The notes beneath the pieces are model-generated. The model was not told where the DNA came from. It was given only the letters and a program-made list of their open reading frames with translations, and ran no database searches. Positions 24,669-32,673 of a stretch of 64,000 nt of DNA are shown here, piece after piece (within the stretch, counting starts at the first letter, position 1; each line of letters opens with the position of its first letter). The stretch is from the NCBI GenBank assembly GCA_963728165.1, contig CAVSIY010000002.1, positions 124,001 through 188,000 of the forward strand, in the 5' to 3' direction. The stretch comes from Hyphomicrobium_A sp963728165 (lineage in GTDB: Bacteria; Pseudomonadota; Alphaproteobacteria; Rhizobiales; Hyphomicrobiaceae). The position numbers and the translations under genes were made by a program.

Positions 24669-24742
24669 GGTGTCTGACCCTCTGGGTCTGACACCGTGGC
24701 ACATCGCTCGATGGCGGGGTCAGACCCGGAGGGTCAGACCCC
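24669..24742. repeat. GTCTGACCC palindromic repeat, copy 2
   Basis: Left palindrome GGTGTCTGACCC...GGGTCTGACACC at 24669-24695; right palindrome GGGGTCAGACCC...GGGTCAGACCCC at 24716-24742. The layout and spacing match the unit at 14775-14849. It lies just downstream of the fccB stop. Confidence 0.8.
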
Positions 24743-24784
24743 GTTGGCCGCCACGGGGGAGCGGTCGCCCGGGCAAAGGCTGCC

Positions 24785-26107
24785 TCAGCCCTTGGGTCCC
24801 ACGGCGGTGTCGTCGTTGAAGGCGTCGGCAATGATCGCGTGATACCAGGCGAGGCCTTCGAGATAGTTCTGCTTGCGCACCTCCGCGCTCTCGCCCGGCT
24901 TCGACACGAAGCCGCCGCTCGCCTGCAGATCAGGCTTGCCGTCCTTGTCGCCCGGCTGGTAGCTGGCGCCCACCTTGATGCTGTCGTCGGCGGCGAGCAG
25001 CGACCAGCAGGTGTTGCGGTAGCGCGCCGGATAGCGCTCGGCACCGGCGAGGTCGGCGAGGATGTCGGCTGCGACCGACTTGCCCTGGCTGTTGGCGGAG
25101 AACGCCGACTTGGGCATCTCGACGGCGATCGAGGAGTCGCCCAGCACGTAGACGTCCTTGACTTTCCCGGAGGCGAAATTGTCCGGATCGATCGGACACC
25201 AGTCGCCGTCGGCGCAGCCTGCGGCAAAGGCGATCTGGCCTGCCTTCTGCGGCGGGATGATGTTGGCCACCGCCGCCTTCAGGCGCGTCCCCGACTTGGT
25301 GACGACCTCCATCGTCTTGGGGTCGACGCGCACGACTTGGAAGTCGTCGATCTCGTTCGTCAGATTGAGATCGATGATGCCGTCGTAGTACTTGGCGAAC
25401 GCCTCCTCGAAGGCCGGCTGCTTGGAGAACGTTTTCTTGGCGTCGAAGATGACGAGCTTGGACTTGGGCTTCTTGGTCTTGAGGAAGTGCGCGATCATGC
25501 ACGCGCGCTCGTACGGCCCCGGCGGGCAGCGGTAGGGATTGCCCGGCACCGCCATCACCACGACGCCGCCGTCGTCCATCGCCTCGAGCTGGCGCATCAG
25601 CAACAGCGTCTGCGGCCCGGCCTTCCAGGCGTGCGGCATGATCTCGGCCGCCTGCGGCGAATAGCCCTCGATCGCCTCCCATTTGAAGTCGATGCCGGGC
25701 GACAGCACCAGCCGGTCGTAGGCAAGCGTCGACCCGCCGGCGAGCGTCACGGTCTTCTTGGCGGCATCGATCGCATTGGCGGTGTCGGTCGCAACCGTGA
25801 TGCCGAGCTTGCGCAGCCCGTCGTAGGAGTGCTGCAGCGAGGCGAACGTCCTAAAGCCGCCGAAGTAGTGGTTGGAGTTGAAACAGGTGGTGTAGATCGG
25901 CTGCGATTCGATGACCGTCACATCGAGCGCGGGCGCCTCGCTCTTGAGGATACGCGCGACCGTGGCGCCGCCCGCGCCGCCGCCGACGATGACGACCCTG
26001 GCGTTGCCCTTGGCCAGTGCCGCGCTGCGAATGAGGCCCGGCGCGAGCCCGACAAGCGCTGCTCCCCCGACGAGCCGCGTAAACTCCCTGCGATTAATCA
26101 TGGTCAT
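24785..26107 (-). CDS. fccB: Flavocytochrome c sulfide dehydrogenase, flavoprotein subunit (FccB/SoxF)
   Basis: A 440-residue FAD protein that oxidises sulfide in the periplasm and passes electrons to a cytochrome c subunit. The N-terminus carries a Tat signal (NRREFTRLVGGAALVGLAPG). The FAD fold is seen in VVIVGGGAGGATVARIL. The two redox-active cysteines fit CPPGPYERACM and AAGCADGDWCPIDP. The C-terminal FCSD flavin-binding domain (NTCWSLLAADDSIKVGASY) is present. The start at 26107 follows GGACAAGG; a second ATG lies two codons on. It is divergent from soxY with a 69-nt shared promoter region, so the genes probably respond together to reduced sulfur. Confidence 0.9.
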   Translation of the reverse strand: MTMINRREFTRLVGGAALVGLAPGLIRSAALAKGNARVVIVGGGAGGATVARILKSEAPALDVTVIESQPIYTTCFNSNHYFGGFRTFASLQHSYDGLRKLGITVATDTANAIDAAKKTVTLAGGSTLAYDRLVLSPGIDFKWEAIEGYSPQAAEIMPHAWKAGPQTLLLMRQLEAMDDGGVVVMAVPGNPYRCPPGPYERACMIAHFLKTKKPKSKLVIFDAKKTFSKQPAFEEAFAKYYDGIIDLNLTNEIDDFQVVRVDPKTMEVVTKSGTRLKAAVANIIPPQKAGQIAFAAGCADGDWCPIDPDNFASGKVKDVYVLGDSSIAVEMPKSAFSANSQGKSVAADILADLAGAERYPARYRNTCWSLLAADDSIKVGASYQPGDKDGKPDLQASGGFVSKPGESAEVRKQNYLEGLAWYHAIIADAFNDDTAVGPKG

Positions 26108-26176
26108 GATGCCTTGTCCCCGGCGTGCCATTCCCGATATCGTTATCCGGAGCGACGGCATTGGACAATCCCGCAG
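26108..26176. promoter_or_regulatory. Shared divergent promoter region of fccB and soxYZ
   Basis: This 69-nt gap must hold the control sequences of both transcription units, unless one promoter lies inside a coding region. It includes CCCGATATCGTTATCCGG, with a small palindrome CGATATCG, a possible binding site. No regulator gene such as soxR lies in the window. Confidence 0.4.
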
Positions 26177-26659
26177 ATGCACAAAATCACGCGTGTCAGG
26201 CTCGTTGATCGCCGCAATTTCGTGCTCGGCGCGGGCGCTGCCGCCCTCATCGGCGCTGGCATCGGCGCCGCACCGGCGGCAAATGCCGCCCCGCACAGCG
26301 CCGCGTTCGAAGCCACGCTCTTGGGGCTCCTCAACGGCTCAACGCCCAAAGAGGGCGGCATCGACATGGACCTGCCCGAGAACGTCGAGAATGGCAACTA
26401 CGTGCCCGTGGCTCTCAGCGTCGAAAGCCCGATGACGCCGGAGAACCACGTGACGGCGATCCACCTGCTCTCAACCCAGAACCCGCGCGCGCACGTGGCG
26501 ACGTTCCGCTTCACGCTGCTGTCGGGGCGCGCCCGCGTCACCAGCCGCATGCGGCTCGCCAAGACGCAAGAGGTCGTGGCCATCGCCGAGCTCAACGACG
26601 GCACGTTCCTGATGTCGACGCGCTTCGTCGACGTCAAGGTCGGCGGCTGCGGGATCTGA
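26177..26659 (+). CDS. soxY: Thiosulfate oxidation carrier protein SoxY
   Basis: A 160-residue protein with a Tat signal peptide (DRRNFVLGAGAAALIGAGIG, cleavage near ANA-AP) and the SoxY domain (IDMDLPENVENGNYVPVALS, HVTAIHLLSTQNPRAHVATF). The C-terminal swinging arm ends VGGCGI, holding the cysteine that carries the sulfur substrate; the canonical ending is GGCGG, so the last residue differs. SoxY works with SoxZ, encoded 12 nt downstream. The other Sox enzymes (SoxXA, SoxB, SoxCD) are not in this window. Confidence 0.92.
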   Translation: MHKITRVRLVDRRNFVLGAGAAALIGAGIGAAPAANAAPHSAAFEATLLGLLNGSTPKEGGIDMDLPENVENGNYVPVALSVESPMTPENHVTAIHLLSTQNPRAHVATFRFTLLSGRARVTSRMRLAKTQEVVAIAELNDGTFLMSTRFVDVKVGGCGI

Positions 26660-26671
26660 GGGGCATCGGCC

Positions 26672-27001
26672 ATGACCATGAAGAAGCCGCCGCGCATCAA
26701 GGTCCCCGAGAGCATGAGCGCGGGCGAGATCGTCGAGATCAAGACGCTCGCCACGCACATCATGGAAACGGGCAACCGCAAGGACGCCAGCGGCAACGTC
26801 ATCGCGCGCGACATCATCCACACCTTCACCGCCACCTTCCAAGGCGCGCCAGTGTTCTCCGCCGAGCTCGGCCCCGGGATCGCCGCCAACCCCTACATCG
26901 CCTTCTATCTGAAGGTTCCCGGCCCCGGCACGCTCGAGCTCACCTGGCTCGATGATTCCGGCGGCAAGACGCTTGAGAAAGTGGCGCTCAACGTCGTGTG
27001 A
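26672..27001 (+). CDS. soxZ: Thiosulfate oxidation carrier complex protein SoxZ
   Basis: A 109-residue beta-sandwich protein, usual length. Typical features are the PRIKVPESMSAGEIVEIKTL start, THIMETGNRKDASGNVIARD, the IIHTFTATFQG strand and the VPGPGTLELTWLDDSGG end. No signal peptide is seen; SoxZ is exported together with SoxY through the latter's Tat signal. GAGGGG precedes the ATG by about 8 nt. The stop is 2 nt from the convergent stop of the following membrane protein gene. Confidence 0.92.
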   Translation: MTMKKPPRIKVPESMSAGEIVEIKTLATHIMETGNRKDASGNVIARDIIHTFTATFQGAPVFSAELGPGIAANPYIAFYLKVPGPGTLELTWLDDSGGKTLEKVALNVV

Positions 27002-27003
27002 AA

Positions 27004-27744
27004 TTACGGCCGCTGCAGCCGCCGCAACAGCCGTTCGCCGGCAAGCGATGTGCGCCGCCAAACATCGCGCACGCCCACGCCCAACCGCCGCCTGAGTGCG
27101 ATGGCACGCGGCAGCAAACGCGACCACGCATCATCGACGCGCGGGCGCGTGCCTTTCAACGTACGCCGCAGATAGCCGCCGACGCGCCACTTCACGATGC
27201 GCCCGTAGCGCCACACCCACGATCCCCGGATCCAGCCGAACAGCGCCTCCTGCCACGGCACGAAGAAGTCGTAGGCGCGCTGGAACCAGGCGATCTGCAT
27301 GAGTGCCGGCTTGGTGAGGAGGAAAATGCGGGCGACGAGCGCCGTGCCCGCCAGCTTGGCGCAGAGGATGAGCACCGCGGCGGTCATGATGTGGCCCGTT
27401 GCCAGCAGGTAGACGCCAATGAGCTTTGCCGGAATGATGATCATGCTGGGCACGGCCAGCGTCACCAGCGCGCCGTAGGGCGGCAGGCCCGCGATCCACA
27501 GCTCGGCCATCGCCCAGATGCGAAAGCGGGCGAGCTGGGCCAGAAGATTGGAGAGCGGACGCCAGCCCCACTCCTCGAAGAGCAGGAGCAGCGCCACGAG
27601 AACGTTGAGCGCAAAGACGAGCGACGGACGCGCCAGCCGCCACGCGACGACAATGGCGCGCGCCAAGTGCATGGCCGCAAGCCCGAGCCAGCCTACGAGC
27701 CTGCGCGCTTGCTCTTTCAATAAGGGCGTAAGTTGCGCCCACAT
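27004..27744 (-). CDS. Multi-helix membrane protein, unknown
   Basis: A 246-residue product from the ATG at 27744 (GGAG upstream). Hydrophobic stretches include LVGWLGLAAMHLARAIVVAW, LVFALNVLVALLLLFEEWGW, LPPYGALVTLAVPSMIIIPA and IMTAAVLILCAKLAGTALVA. The last 90 residues are strongly basic and amphipathic (YLRRTLKGTRPRVDDAWSRL). FEEWGWRPL is a recognisable conserved block in proteins annotated only as hypothetical. Family and role not known to me. Oriented towards soxZ. Confidence 0.7.
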   Translation of the reverse strand: MWAQLTPLLKEQARRLVGWLGLAAMHLARAIVVAWRLARPSLVFALNVLVALLLLFEEWGWRPLSNLLAQLARFRIWAMAELWIAGLPPYGALVTLAVPSMIIIPAKLIGVYLLATGHIMTAAVLILCAKLAGTALVARIFLLTKPALMQIAWFQRAYDFFVPWQEALFGWIRGSWVWRYGRIVKWRVGGYLRRTLKGTRPRVDDAWSRLLPRAIALRRRLGVGVRDVWRRTSLAGERLLRRLQRP

Positions 27745-27865
27745 CACACTAGGTCTCCGCACGGCGCCCGGCACCAGCGTGCGGCGCTAGGGGCGAGCCT
27801 AATCCCCGCCCCCTGTCGCCGGCGTTAAGCTTAGAACTCATCCGGGAGCCTGGCGGCCGGGCAAG

Positions 27866-29806
27866 CTACTTCGCAGCAACGAGCCGTGCCTCCTCGGGCC
27901 TCAGCGCGCCGGCGCGCTCGGCTTCCTCCAGCGCATGCGCGAGCTCCTCGCGCGCCTTCTCGGCCTGGCGCTGGCGCGCCCACAGGCTGGCGTAAAGACC
28001 GCCCTTGGCGATCAGCTCGGCGTGCGTGCCCTGCTCGACGAGCCGCCCCTTCTCCAAGACGAGAATGTTGTCGGCATGCACGATGGTCGAGAGCCGGTGC
28101 GCGATGACGAGCGAGGTGCGGTTCCTGGCCACCCGGTCGAGCGCGTCCTGGATTTCCTTCTCGGTGTGGCTGTCGAGCGCGCTCGTCGCCTCGTCGAGAA
28201 TGAGGATCGGCGGGCTTTTGAGGATCGTGCGCGCGATGGCGACGCGCTGCTTTTCGCCGCCCGACAGCTTCAGGCCCCGCTCGCCCACCATCGTCTTGTA
28301 GCCCTGCGGCAGCGTGCGGATGAAAGCGTCGATCTGAGCCAGCTTGGCCGCGGCAAAGACCTCCTCGTCGGGGGCGTCAAAGCGGCCGTAGCGGATGTTG
28401 TAGAGGATGGTGTCGTTGAACAGCACGGTGTCCTGCGGCACCACGCCGATCGCTGCGCGCAGGCTCTTTTGCGTGACGTCGCGGATGTCCTGCCCGTCGA
28501 TCGTCACCCGGCCCGACTGGATGTCGTAGAAGCGGAACAGAATGCGGCTGATGGTCGACTTGCCGGCGCCCGACGGCCCGACGATGGCGACCATCTTCCC
28601 CGCCGGCACCGTGAAGGAGAGGTCTTTCAGGATCTTGCGGTCGCGCTCGTAGTTGAAGCGGACGTTCTCGAAGCGGATCTCGCCTCTGGTCACGACGAGC
28701 GGCTCGGCACCGGGCTTGTCCCTGACCTCGGGCCCCTCCTCGAGCAGCGCGAACATGGCTTCCAGATCGACGAGGCCCTGTTTGATCTCGCGGTAGACCA
28801 TGCCCATGAAGTTCAAGGGCATGTAGAGCTGGATCATCAGCGCGTTGATCATCACGAACTCGCCGATGGTGTGCGTTCCGACCATGACGCCGCGCGCGGC
28901 CAGCAGCATGCACGCCGTCATGCCGATGGTGAAAATGAGCGCCTGGCCGGAGTTGAGCATTCCCAGCGAGCGGAAGGTCTTGATTGCGGCCTTCTCATAG
29001 CGCGCCATGGAGCTGTCGAAACGCCTGGCCTCGGCCGCCTCGTTGCCGAAGTACTTGACGGTTTCGAAGTTCAACAGGCTGTCGATCGCCTTGGTGTTGG
29101 CATCGGTGTCGCTGTCGTTCATCTCGCGGCGGATGGCGATGCGCCGCTCGCTCGCCACGAACGTGAACCACATGTAGACCGCAACGGTGGCGAGCATGAT
29201 CAGCACGTAGCGCCAATCGAAATAGTAAAACAGCATGCCGGTGACGAGGAGGAGCTCGATCGCCGTCGGCACGATGTTCAAGATGCCCATGCGGATGATG
29301 AGCTCGATGCCGCGCGTCGCCCGCTCGATGACGCGCGACAGCCCGCCCGTGCGCCGCTCCAGATGGAAGCGCAGCGACAGCCGGTGCAAATGCGCAAAGG
29401 TGCGGTTGTTGAGCTGGCGCACCGCGTTCTGGCCGACCTCGGTGAAGATGACGTCGCGGATCTGCGTCAGCACCATCATCAGGACGCGCCCGGTTCCGTA
29501 GGCGAGGATCAGCATGCCGGCGCCGAGCGCGAGCCCGGTGGCGACATCGGGGGCGCCGCCGCCGGCCATCGTGGTCAGCCGGTCGGTCGCATCCTTGTAG
29601 AAGATCGGCACCGCCACGGTGACGAGCTTGGCGAGCACCAGCACCGCGAACGCGAGCACGACGCGCGTGCGCAAATCGGGACGGTCCTTCGGCCACACAA
29701 ACGGCAACAATCCGCTGAAGACGGCCCAGTGGCTGGTGCGCGCCGAGAGGTAGTCCTCCTCGCGGTCGTCAATGGGGGCGGCCGGCATCGCTGGGGGAAA
29801 GGACAT
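27866..29806 (-). CDS. ABC exporter half-transporter, Atm1/HMT1-like
   Basis: A 646-residue fused permease/ATPase. The membrane domain (about 50-350) carries the Atm1-type signature FETVKYFGNEAAEARRFDSS and YMPLNFMGMVYREIKQGLVD. The ATPase domain has Walker A GPSGAGKSTI, the Q-loop GVVPQDTVLF, the ABC signature LSGGEKQRVAI, Walker B ILILDEATSALD and the switch His in VIAHRLST. Relatives export glutathione-linked sulfur or metal conjugates; mitochondrial Atm1 supports cytosolic Fe-S and heavy-metal detoxification. The start at 29806 is chosen because the ORF upstream of it has no family resemblance. Confidence 0.88.
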   Translation of the reverse strand: MSFPPAMPAAPIDDREEDYLSARTSHWAVFSGLLPFVWPKDRPDLRTRVVLAFAVLVLAKLVTVAVPIFYKDATDRLTTMAGGGAPDVATGLALGAGMLILAYGTGRVLMMVLTQIRDVIFTEVGQNAVRQLNNRTFAHLHRLSLRFHLERRTGGLSRVIERATRGIELIIRMGILNIVPTAIELLLVTGMLFYYFDWRYVLIMLATVAVYMWFTFVASERRIAIRREMNDSDTDANTKAIDSLLNFETVKYFGNEAAEARRFDSSMARYEKAAIKTFRSLGMLNSGQALIFTIGMTACMLLAARGVMVGTHTIGEFVMINALMIQLYMPLNFMGMVYREIKQGLVDLEAMFALLEEGPEVRDKPGAEPLVVTRGEIRFENVRFNYERDRKILKDLSFTVPAGKMVAIVGPSGAGKSTISRILFRFYDIQSGRVTIDGQDIRDVTQKSLRAAIGVVPQDTVLFNDTILYNIRYGRFDAPDEEVFAAAKLAQIDAFIRTLPQGYKTMVGERGLKLSGGEKQRVAIARTILKSPPILILDEATSALDSHTEKEIQDALDRVARNRTSLVIAHRLSTIVHADNILVLEKGRLVEQGTHAELIAKGGLYASLWARQRQAEKAREELAHALEEAERAGALRPEEARLVAAK

Positions 29807-29928
29807 GAGACCTGCTTCATGCGGAACACTTGGACGCTCGCCGGGTGGTCGCGGACGTCCTCCGGCCGGCTTGCACCGGCTGTGCAGGCTAGCGCCCGTC
29901 GACAGCCCTGGCCAGCGCCGGCCGCGGC

Positions 29929-31671
29929 TCAGCGCCAGCGAGAAGGAATATAGAGACGCTGGCGCACATAGATAAGGTTGGGGCTGGCGATCCTGTGCCG
30001 GTTGGCATGGTAGATCAAGCGAGAGCCCGCGGCGGTCCCGTAATAGCGGCGCGCGATCTTCGTCAGCGTGTCGCCGCGCCGCACCACGTAGACGCGGCCC
30101 GACCAGGCGCGCACCTCGCTGTGGCGATGGTGGCCATGGCTCCTGTGGCACCAGTGCCGCTTGCCCTTACCGTGATGTCGGCGCCGGGCGTGAACGTGGC
30201 GCCTGTGCTTGCCACGATGGTGGACACGTGGTCTTGCGAACCGCGCCTTGGAAACGCGCTGCTTGGCGCTCTCTGCCTTGCGCGGGGGCGGCTCGGCAAC
30301 GACCGTCTCCTCGCGCGCTTTCGGCTCCTCGACGATAGCGGGTGCTTTCTGGATGGGTGTCGCCGGCACGGCTGCAGCCAGGCGATTTGCCTCGGCCACG
30401 GCCTTTTGCTCGGCATCGACCTCTTCCGCGAGCCGCTTGGTCTGCGCTGCCTCGGCCTTGCGCTTCGCTTCTGCCTCGGCCTCTGCCTTGCGCTTGGCTT
30501 CTGCTTCTTCCTTGCGCTTTGCCTCAGCCGCGGCCTCTGCTTTGCGTTTTGCCTCCGCTTCGGCCTTGCGTTTCGCCTCTGCCTCGGCCTCTGCCTTACG
30601 CTTGGCTTCTGCTTCTTCCTTGCGTTTCGCCTCAGCCGCGGCCTCTGCTTTGCGTTTGGCCTCCGCTTCGGCCTTGCGTTTCGCCTCGGCCTCTGCCTTA
30701 CGCTTGGCTTCTGCTTCTTCCTTGCGCTTCGCCTCGGCCTCGGCCTCTGCCTCTGCCTTACGCTTGGCTTCTGCTTCTTCCTTGCGCTTTGCCTCAGCCG
30801 CGGCCTCTGCCTTACGCTTGGCTTCTGCTTCTTCCTTGCGCTTTGCCTCAGCCGCGGCCTCTGCCTTGCGCTTCGCCACCGCCTCGGCCTTGCGCTTCGC
30901 CTCGGCCTCCGCCTCTGCTTGGCGTTTTGCCTCCGCTTCGGCCTTGCGCTTGGCGTCCGCCTTGGACCTAGCCTCGTCCTTGGCTACGGTCTTGGCAGCG
31001 GGCGTGGGCTCGGCAGCCTTCGGCGCTGGCTTCTCCGTCACCGCAGACTCAGGGGCGGTCGCGACCTGCTGCGGGGCGGGCTCTGGCGGCGCAGCCGCCG
31101 CGGGCGCTTGCCTTGCCATCTCCGTCGCCCCCGGTGGCGGCGTCTGCAACAGCTTCGGAACGATCTCGGTGCGGTACGACCGGTTGGCCTGCGCCAGCCA
31201 ATCGCGCATCCTCTCGACGAGGTAGGTCCAGCCCAGACGCGGCTCAGGCTCACGAGCGGCTGCGCCGGCGGCAGGGACGGCCGGCAGTCGCGGCGGCGTG
31301 GCGCCCGGAGGAACGAGGATCGCGACCTCGCCCGATGGATTTTTCAGCTTGGCGATGACCACGCCGCGATAGGCCCTGGAGGCTTGCCCGAGCCAATCCC
31401 ACACCGGCGCAAACGGATCGGCTTTCGAGCCGGCACCCTCAGCACCGCCCGGCTTATTTTCCGGAGCGACCTCTTGCCCCTTGCCTCCCGACAGGATCTC
31501 CGAGAAGCGCTCCGAGGCCGCCCGCGCCAGGTCCTCGGCACGCTGGCGCAGCGATACCTCGCCGCCCGATTGTCCTTGTGCGCCAGTCGACTGAGCCTCG
31601 GCGTGCGATGGCAAAACCGCATACGAAGCCAGGATCACAAGCAGCACGAACGAGGAACGAGTGCCCGTCAT
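29929..31671 (-). CDS. Exported LysM protein with long Ala/Glu/Lys/Arg coiled coil
   Basis: A 580-residue protein. Signal peptide at 1-26 (FVLLVILASYAVLPSHAEA). Two related segments, PVWDWLGQASRAYRGVVIAKL near 90-110 and MRDWLAQANRSYRTEIVPKL near 155-175, look like an internal repeat. From about 235 to 415 the chain is built of AEAKRKAEA-type units, with the block KRKEEAEAKRKAEAAAEA recurring several times. A histidine/arginine-rich stretch (HHRGKHRRHVHARRRHHGKG) follows, then a C-terminal LysM domain (VVRRGDTLTKIARRYYGT ... NLIYVRQRLYIPS) expected to bind peptidoglycan. The layout resembles TolA-like periplasm-spanning proteins without a membrane anchor. The repeats are also near-exact at DNA level (30460-30900), so length may vary between strains. 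Confidence 0.85.
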   Translation of the reverse strand: MTGTRSSFVLLVILASYAVLPSHAEAQSTGAQGQSGGEVSLRQRAEDLARAASERFSEILSGGKGQEVAPENKPGGAEGAGSKADPFAPVWDWLGQASRAYRGVVIAKLKNPSGEVAILVPPGATPPRLPAVPAAGAAAREPEPRLGWTYLVERMRDWLAQANRSYRTEIVPKLLQTPPPGATEMARQAPAAAAPPEPAPQQVATAPESAVTEKPAPKAAEPTPAAKTVAKDEARSKADAKRKAEAEAKRQAEAEAEAKRKAEAVAKRKAEAAAEAKRKEEAEAKRKAEAAAEAKRKEEAEAKRKAEAEAEAEAKRKEEAEAKRKAEAEAKRKAEAEAKRKAEAAAEAKRKEEAEAKRKAEAEAEAKRKAEAEAKRKAEAAAEAKRKEEAEAKRKAEAEAEAKRKAEAAQTKRLAEEVDAEQKAVAEANRLAAAVPATPIQKAPAIVEEPKAREETVVAEPPPRKAESAKQRVSKARFARPRVHHRGKHRRHVHARRRHHGKGKRHWCHRSHGHHRHSEVRAWSGRVYVVRRGDTLTKIARRYYGTAAGSRLIYHANRHRIASPNLIYVRQRLYIPSRWR

Positions 31672-32019
31672 TACGTTTCAGCCCCCATGTCGACCCCCGA
31701 TGTGCCGGTGATTTCCGCCGGCTATGCGACGTTTCTGAGACGGCGAGCGAGCCTGGCGGTCACATTAAGCACAACTCCAGTGGTACGCCAACGTGACATA
31801 CAGATGGCCGATAACGCAAAAGCCGCTGCAATGGTCCAACTTTGCTTCGCGGCGCACTGGGCTGGGGAGCGACGACCAAGACGGGCGCCCCAATTCAGCC
31901 TTAGCTGGCTCTAGCATGAGGGAACACGCGGTACCGCGTTTTTGATATCGGCACCATATACATGGCCCCAGACATGGCACGTGGCGCAATTTCTGCGAGG
32001 ACAGTGCCCAAGGCACGCA
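31672..32019. other. Divergent intergenic region between the LysM and LOG genes
   Basis: A 348-nt gap holding the promoters of two divergent genes. A perfect 14-nt palindrome, ACGCGGTACCGCGT (31926-31939), is followed by a T-run and could be an operator or part of a short terminator. CACCATATACATGG near 31952 is AT-richer than its surroundings. No gene or RNA is convincing. Confidence 0.4.
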
Positions 32020-32673
32020 ATGAGTTTTGATGAGCAAGATCGAATGAGCAAGAAACGAGCAAACGGCAAGCACCACTCAAAGAGCGAGCGCAACATCTGC
32101 GTCTACTGCGGCTCGGGCCTCGGCCTCAACCCCGCCTACGCGACGGCCGCCCGCACGCTCGGGCAATCACTCGCGCAAGCCGGCATCGGTCTCATCTACG
32201 GGGGCGGCAGCCTCGGGCTCATGGGAGAGGTGGCACGCGCCACGCTCGACGGCGGCGGCCGCGTCGTCGGCATCATTCCGGGCTTCCTTACCGAGAAGGA
32301 GCGGATGATGCGCGACGTGGACGAGCTCATCGTCACCAAGGACATGCACGAGCGCAAACGGCTGATGTTTGAGCGCTCGGACGCGTTCGTGGCGCTTCCC
32401 GGCGGCATAGGCACGCTGGAGGAGCTGGTCGAGCAGCTCACCTGGGTGCAGCTCGGGCGCCATACCAAGCCCGTCGTCGTCGCCAACGTCGAACGGTTCT
32501 GGGATCCCTTCCTGAGCCTGCTGGCCCACATGAAGGCCGACACCTTCATCAGGCCCGGATTGGACTTGAGCTTCACGGTCGTCGACGATGCAGAAAAGAT
32601 CGTGCCGGCCGTGCTCGCGTCGTTGACCGCGCCGGCGCGGCCTGAGGACGAGGCGATCCTCGCCAAGTTCTAA
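32020..32673 (+). CDS. LOG family protein (cytokinin-activating phosphoribohydrolase type)
   Basis: A 217-residue Rossmann-fold protein. Hallmarks are ICVYCGSGLGLNPAY, LIYGGGSLGLMGEVARATL, MHERKRLMFERSDAFVALPGG and the catalytic PGGIGTLEELVEQLTW. Family members release the base or ribose 5-phosphate from nucleoside monophosphates such as isopentenyl-AMP; the bacterial physiological role is often unclear. The start is uncertain: ATG 32020 has AAGG upstream, ATG 32044 would drop 8 residues. The 3' end overlaps the convergent dsbB stop by 4 nt. Confidence 0.88.
   Translation: MSFDEQDRMSKKRANGKHHSKSERNICVYCGSGLGLNPAYATAARTLGQSLAQAGIGLIYGGGSLGLMGEVARATLDGGGRVVGIIPGFLTEKERMMRDVDELIVTKDMHERKRLMFERSDAFVALPGGIGTLEELVEQLTWVQLGRHTKPVVVANVERFWDPFLSLLAHMKADTFIRPGLDLSFTVVDDAEKIVPAVLASLTAPARPEDEAILAKF

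Larger units (their letters stand above)
24178..24784. other. Repeat-rich intergenic segment without a gene
   Basis: About 600 nt between the convergent peptidase and fccB genes, full of hairpin units. There are partial and whole CGTCATCCC...GGGACCCACGC palindromes near 24259-24290, 24402-24431 and 24529-24558, a GTCATCCCGGGCTC fragment near 24595, and the GTCTGACCC element at 24669-24742. All reading frames here are short, arginine-rich shadows. No transposase is seen. Confidence 0.6.

Noticed and set aside
24839..26659. A 606-residue plus-strand frame ending in SoxY
   Set aside because: All but the last 160 residues are antisense to fccB. SoxY has its own start and Tat signal at 26177.
30430..30960. 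Repeat array considered as CRISPR
   Set aside because: Units are in frame, contiguous and code for AEAKRK coiled coil; there are no unique spacers.
29995..31914. Leucine/cysteine-rich plus-strand frames opposite the LysM gene
   Set aside because: They are the mirror image of the AEAKRK repeats, read on the wrong strand.
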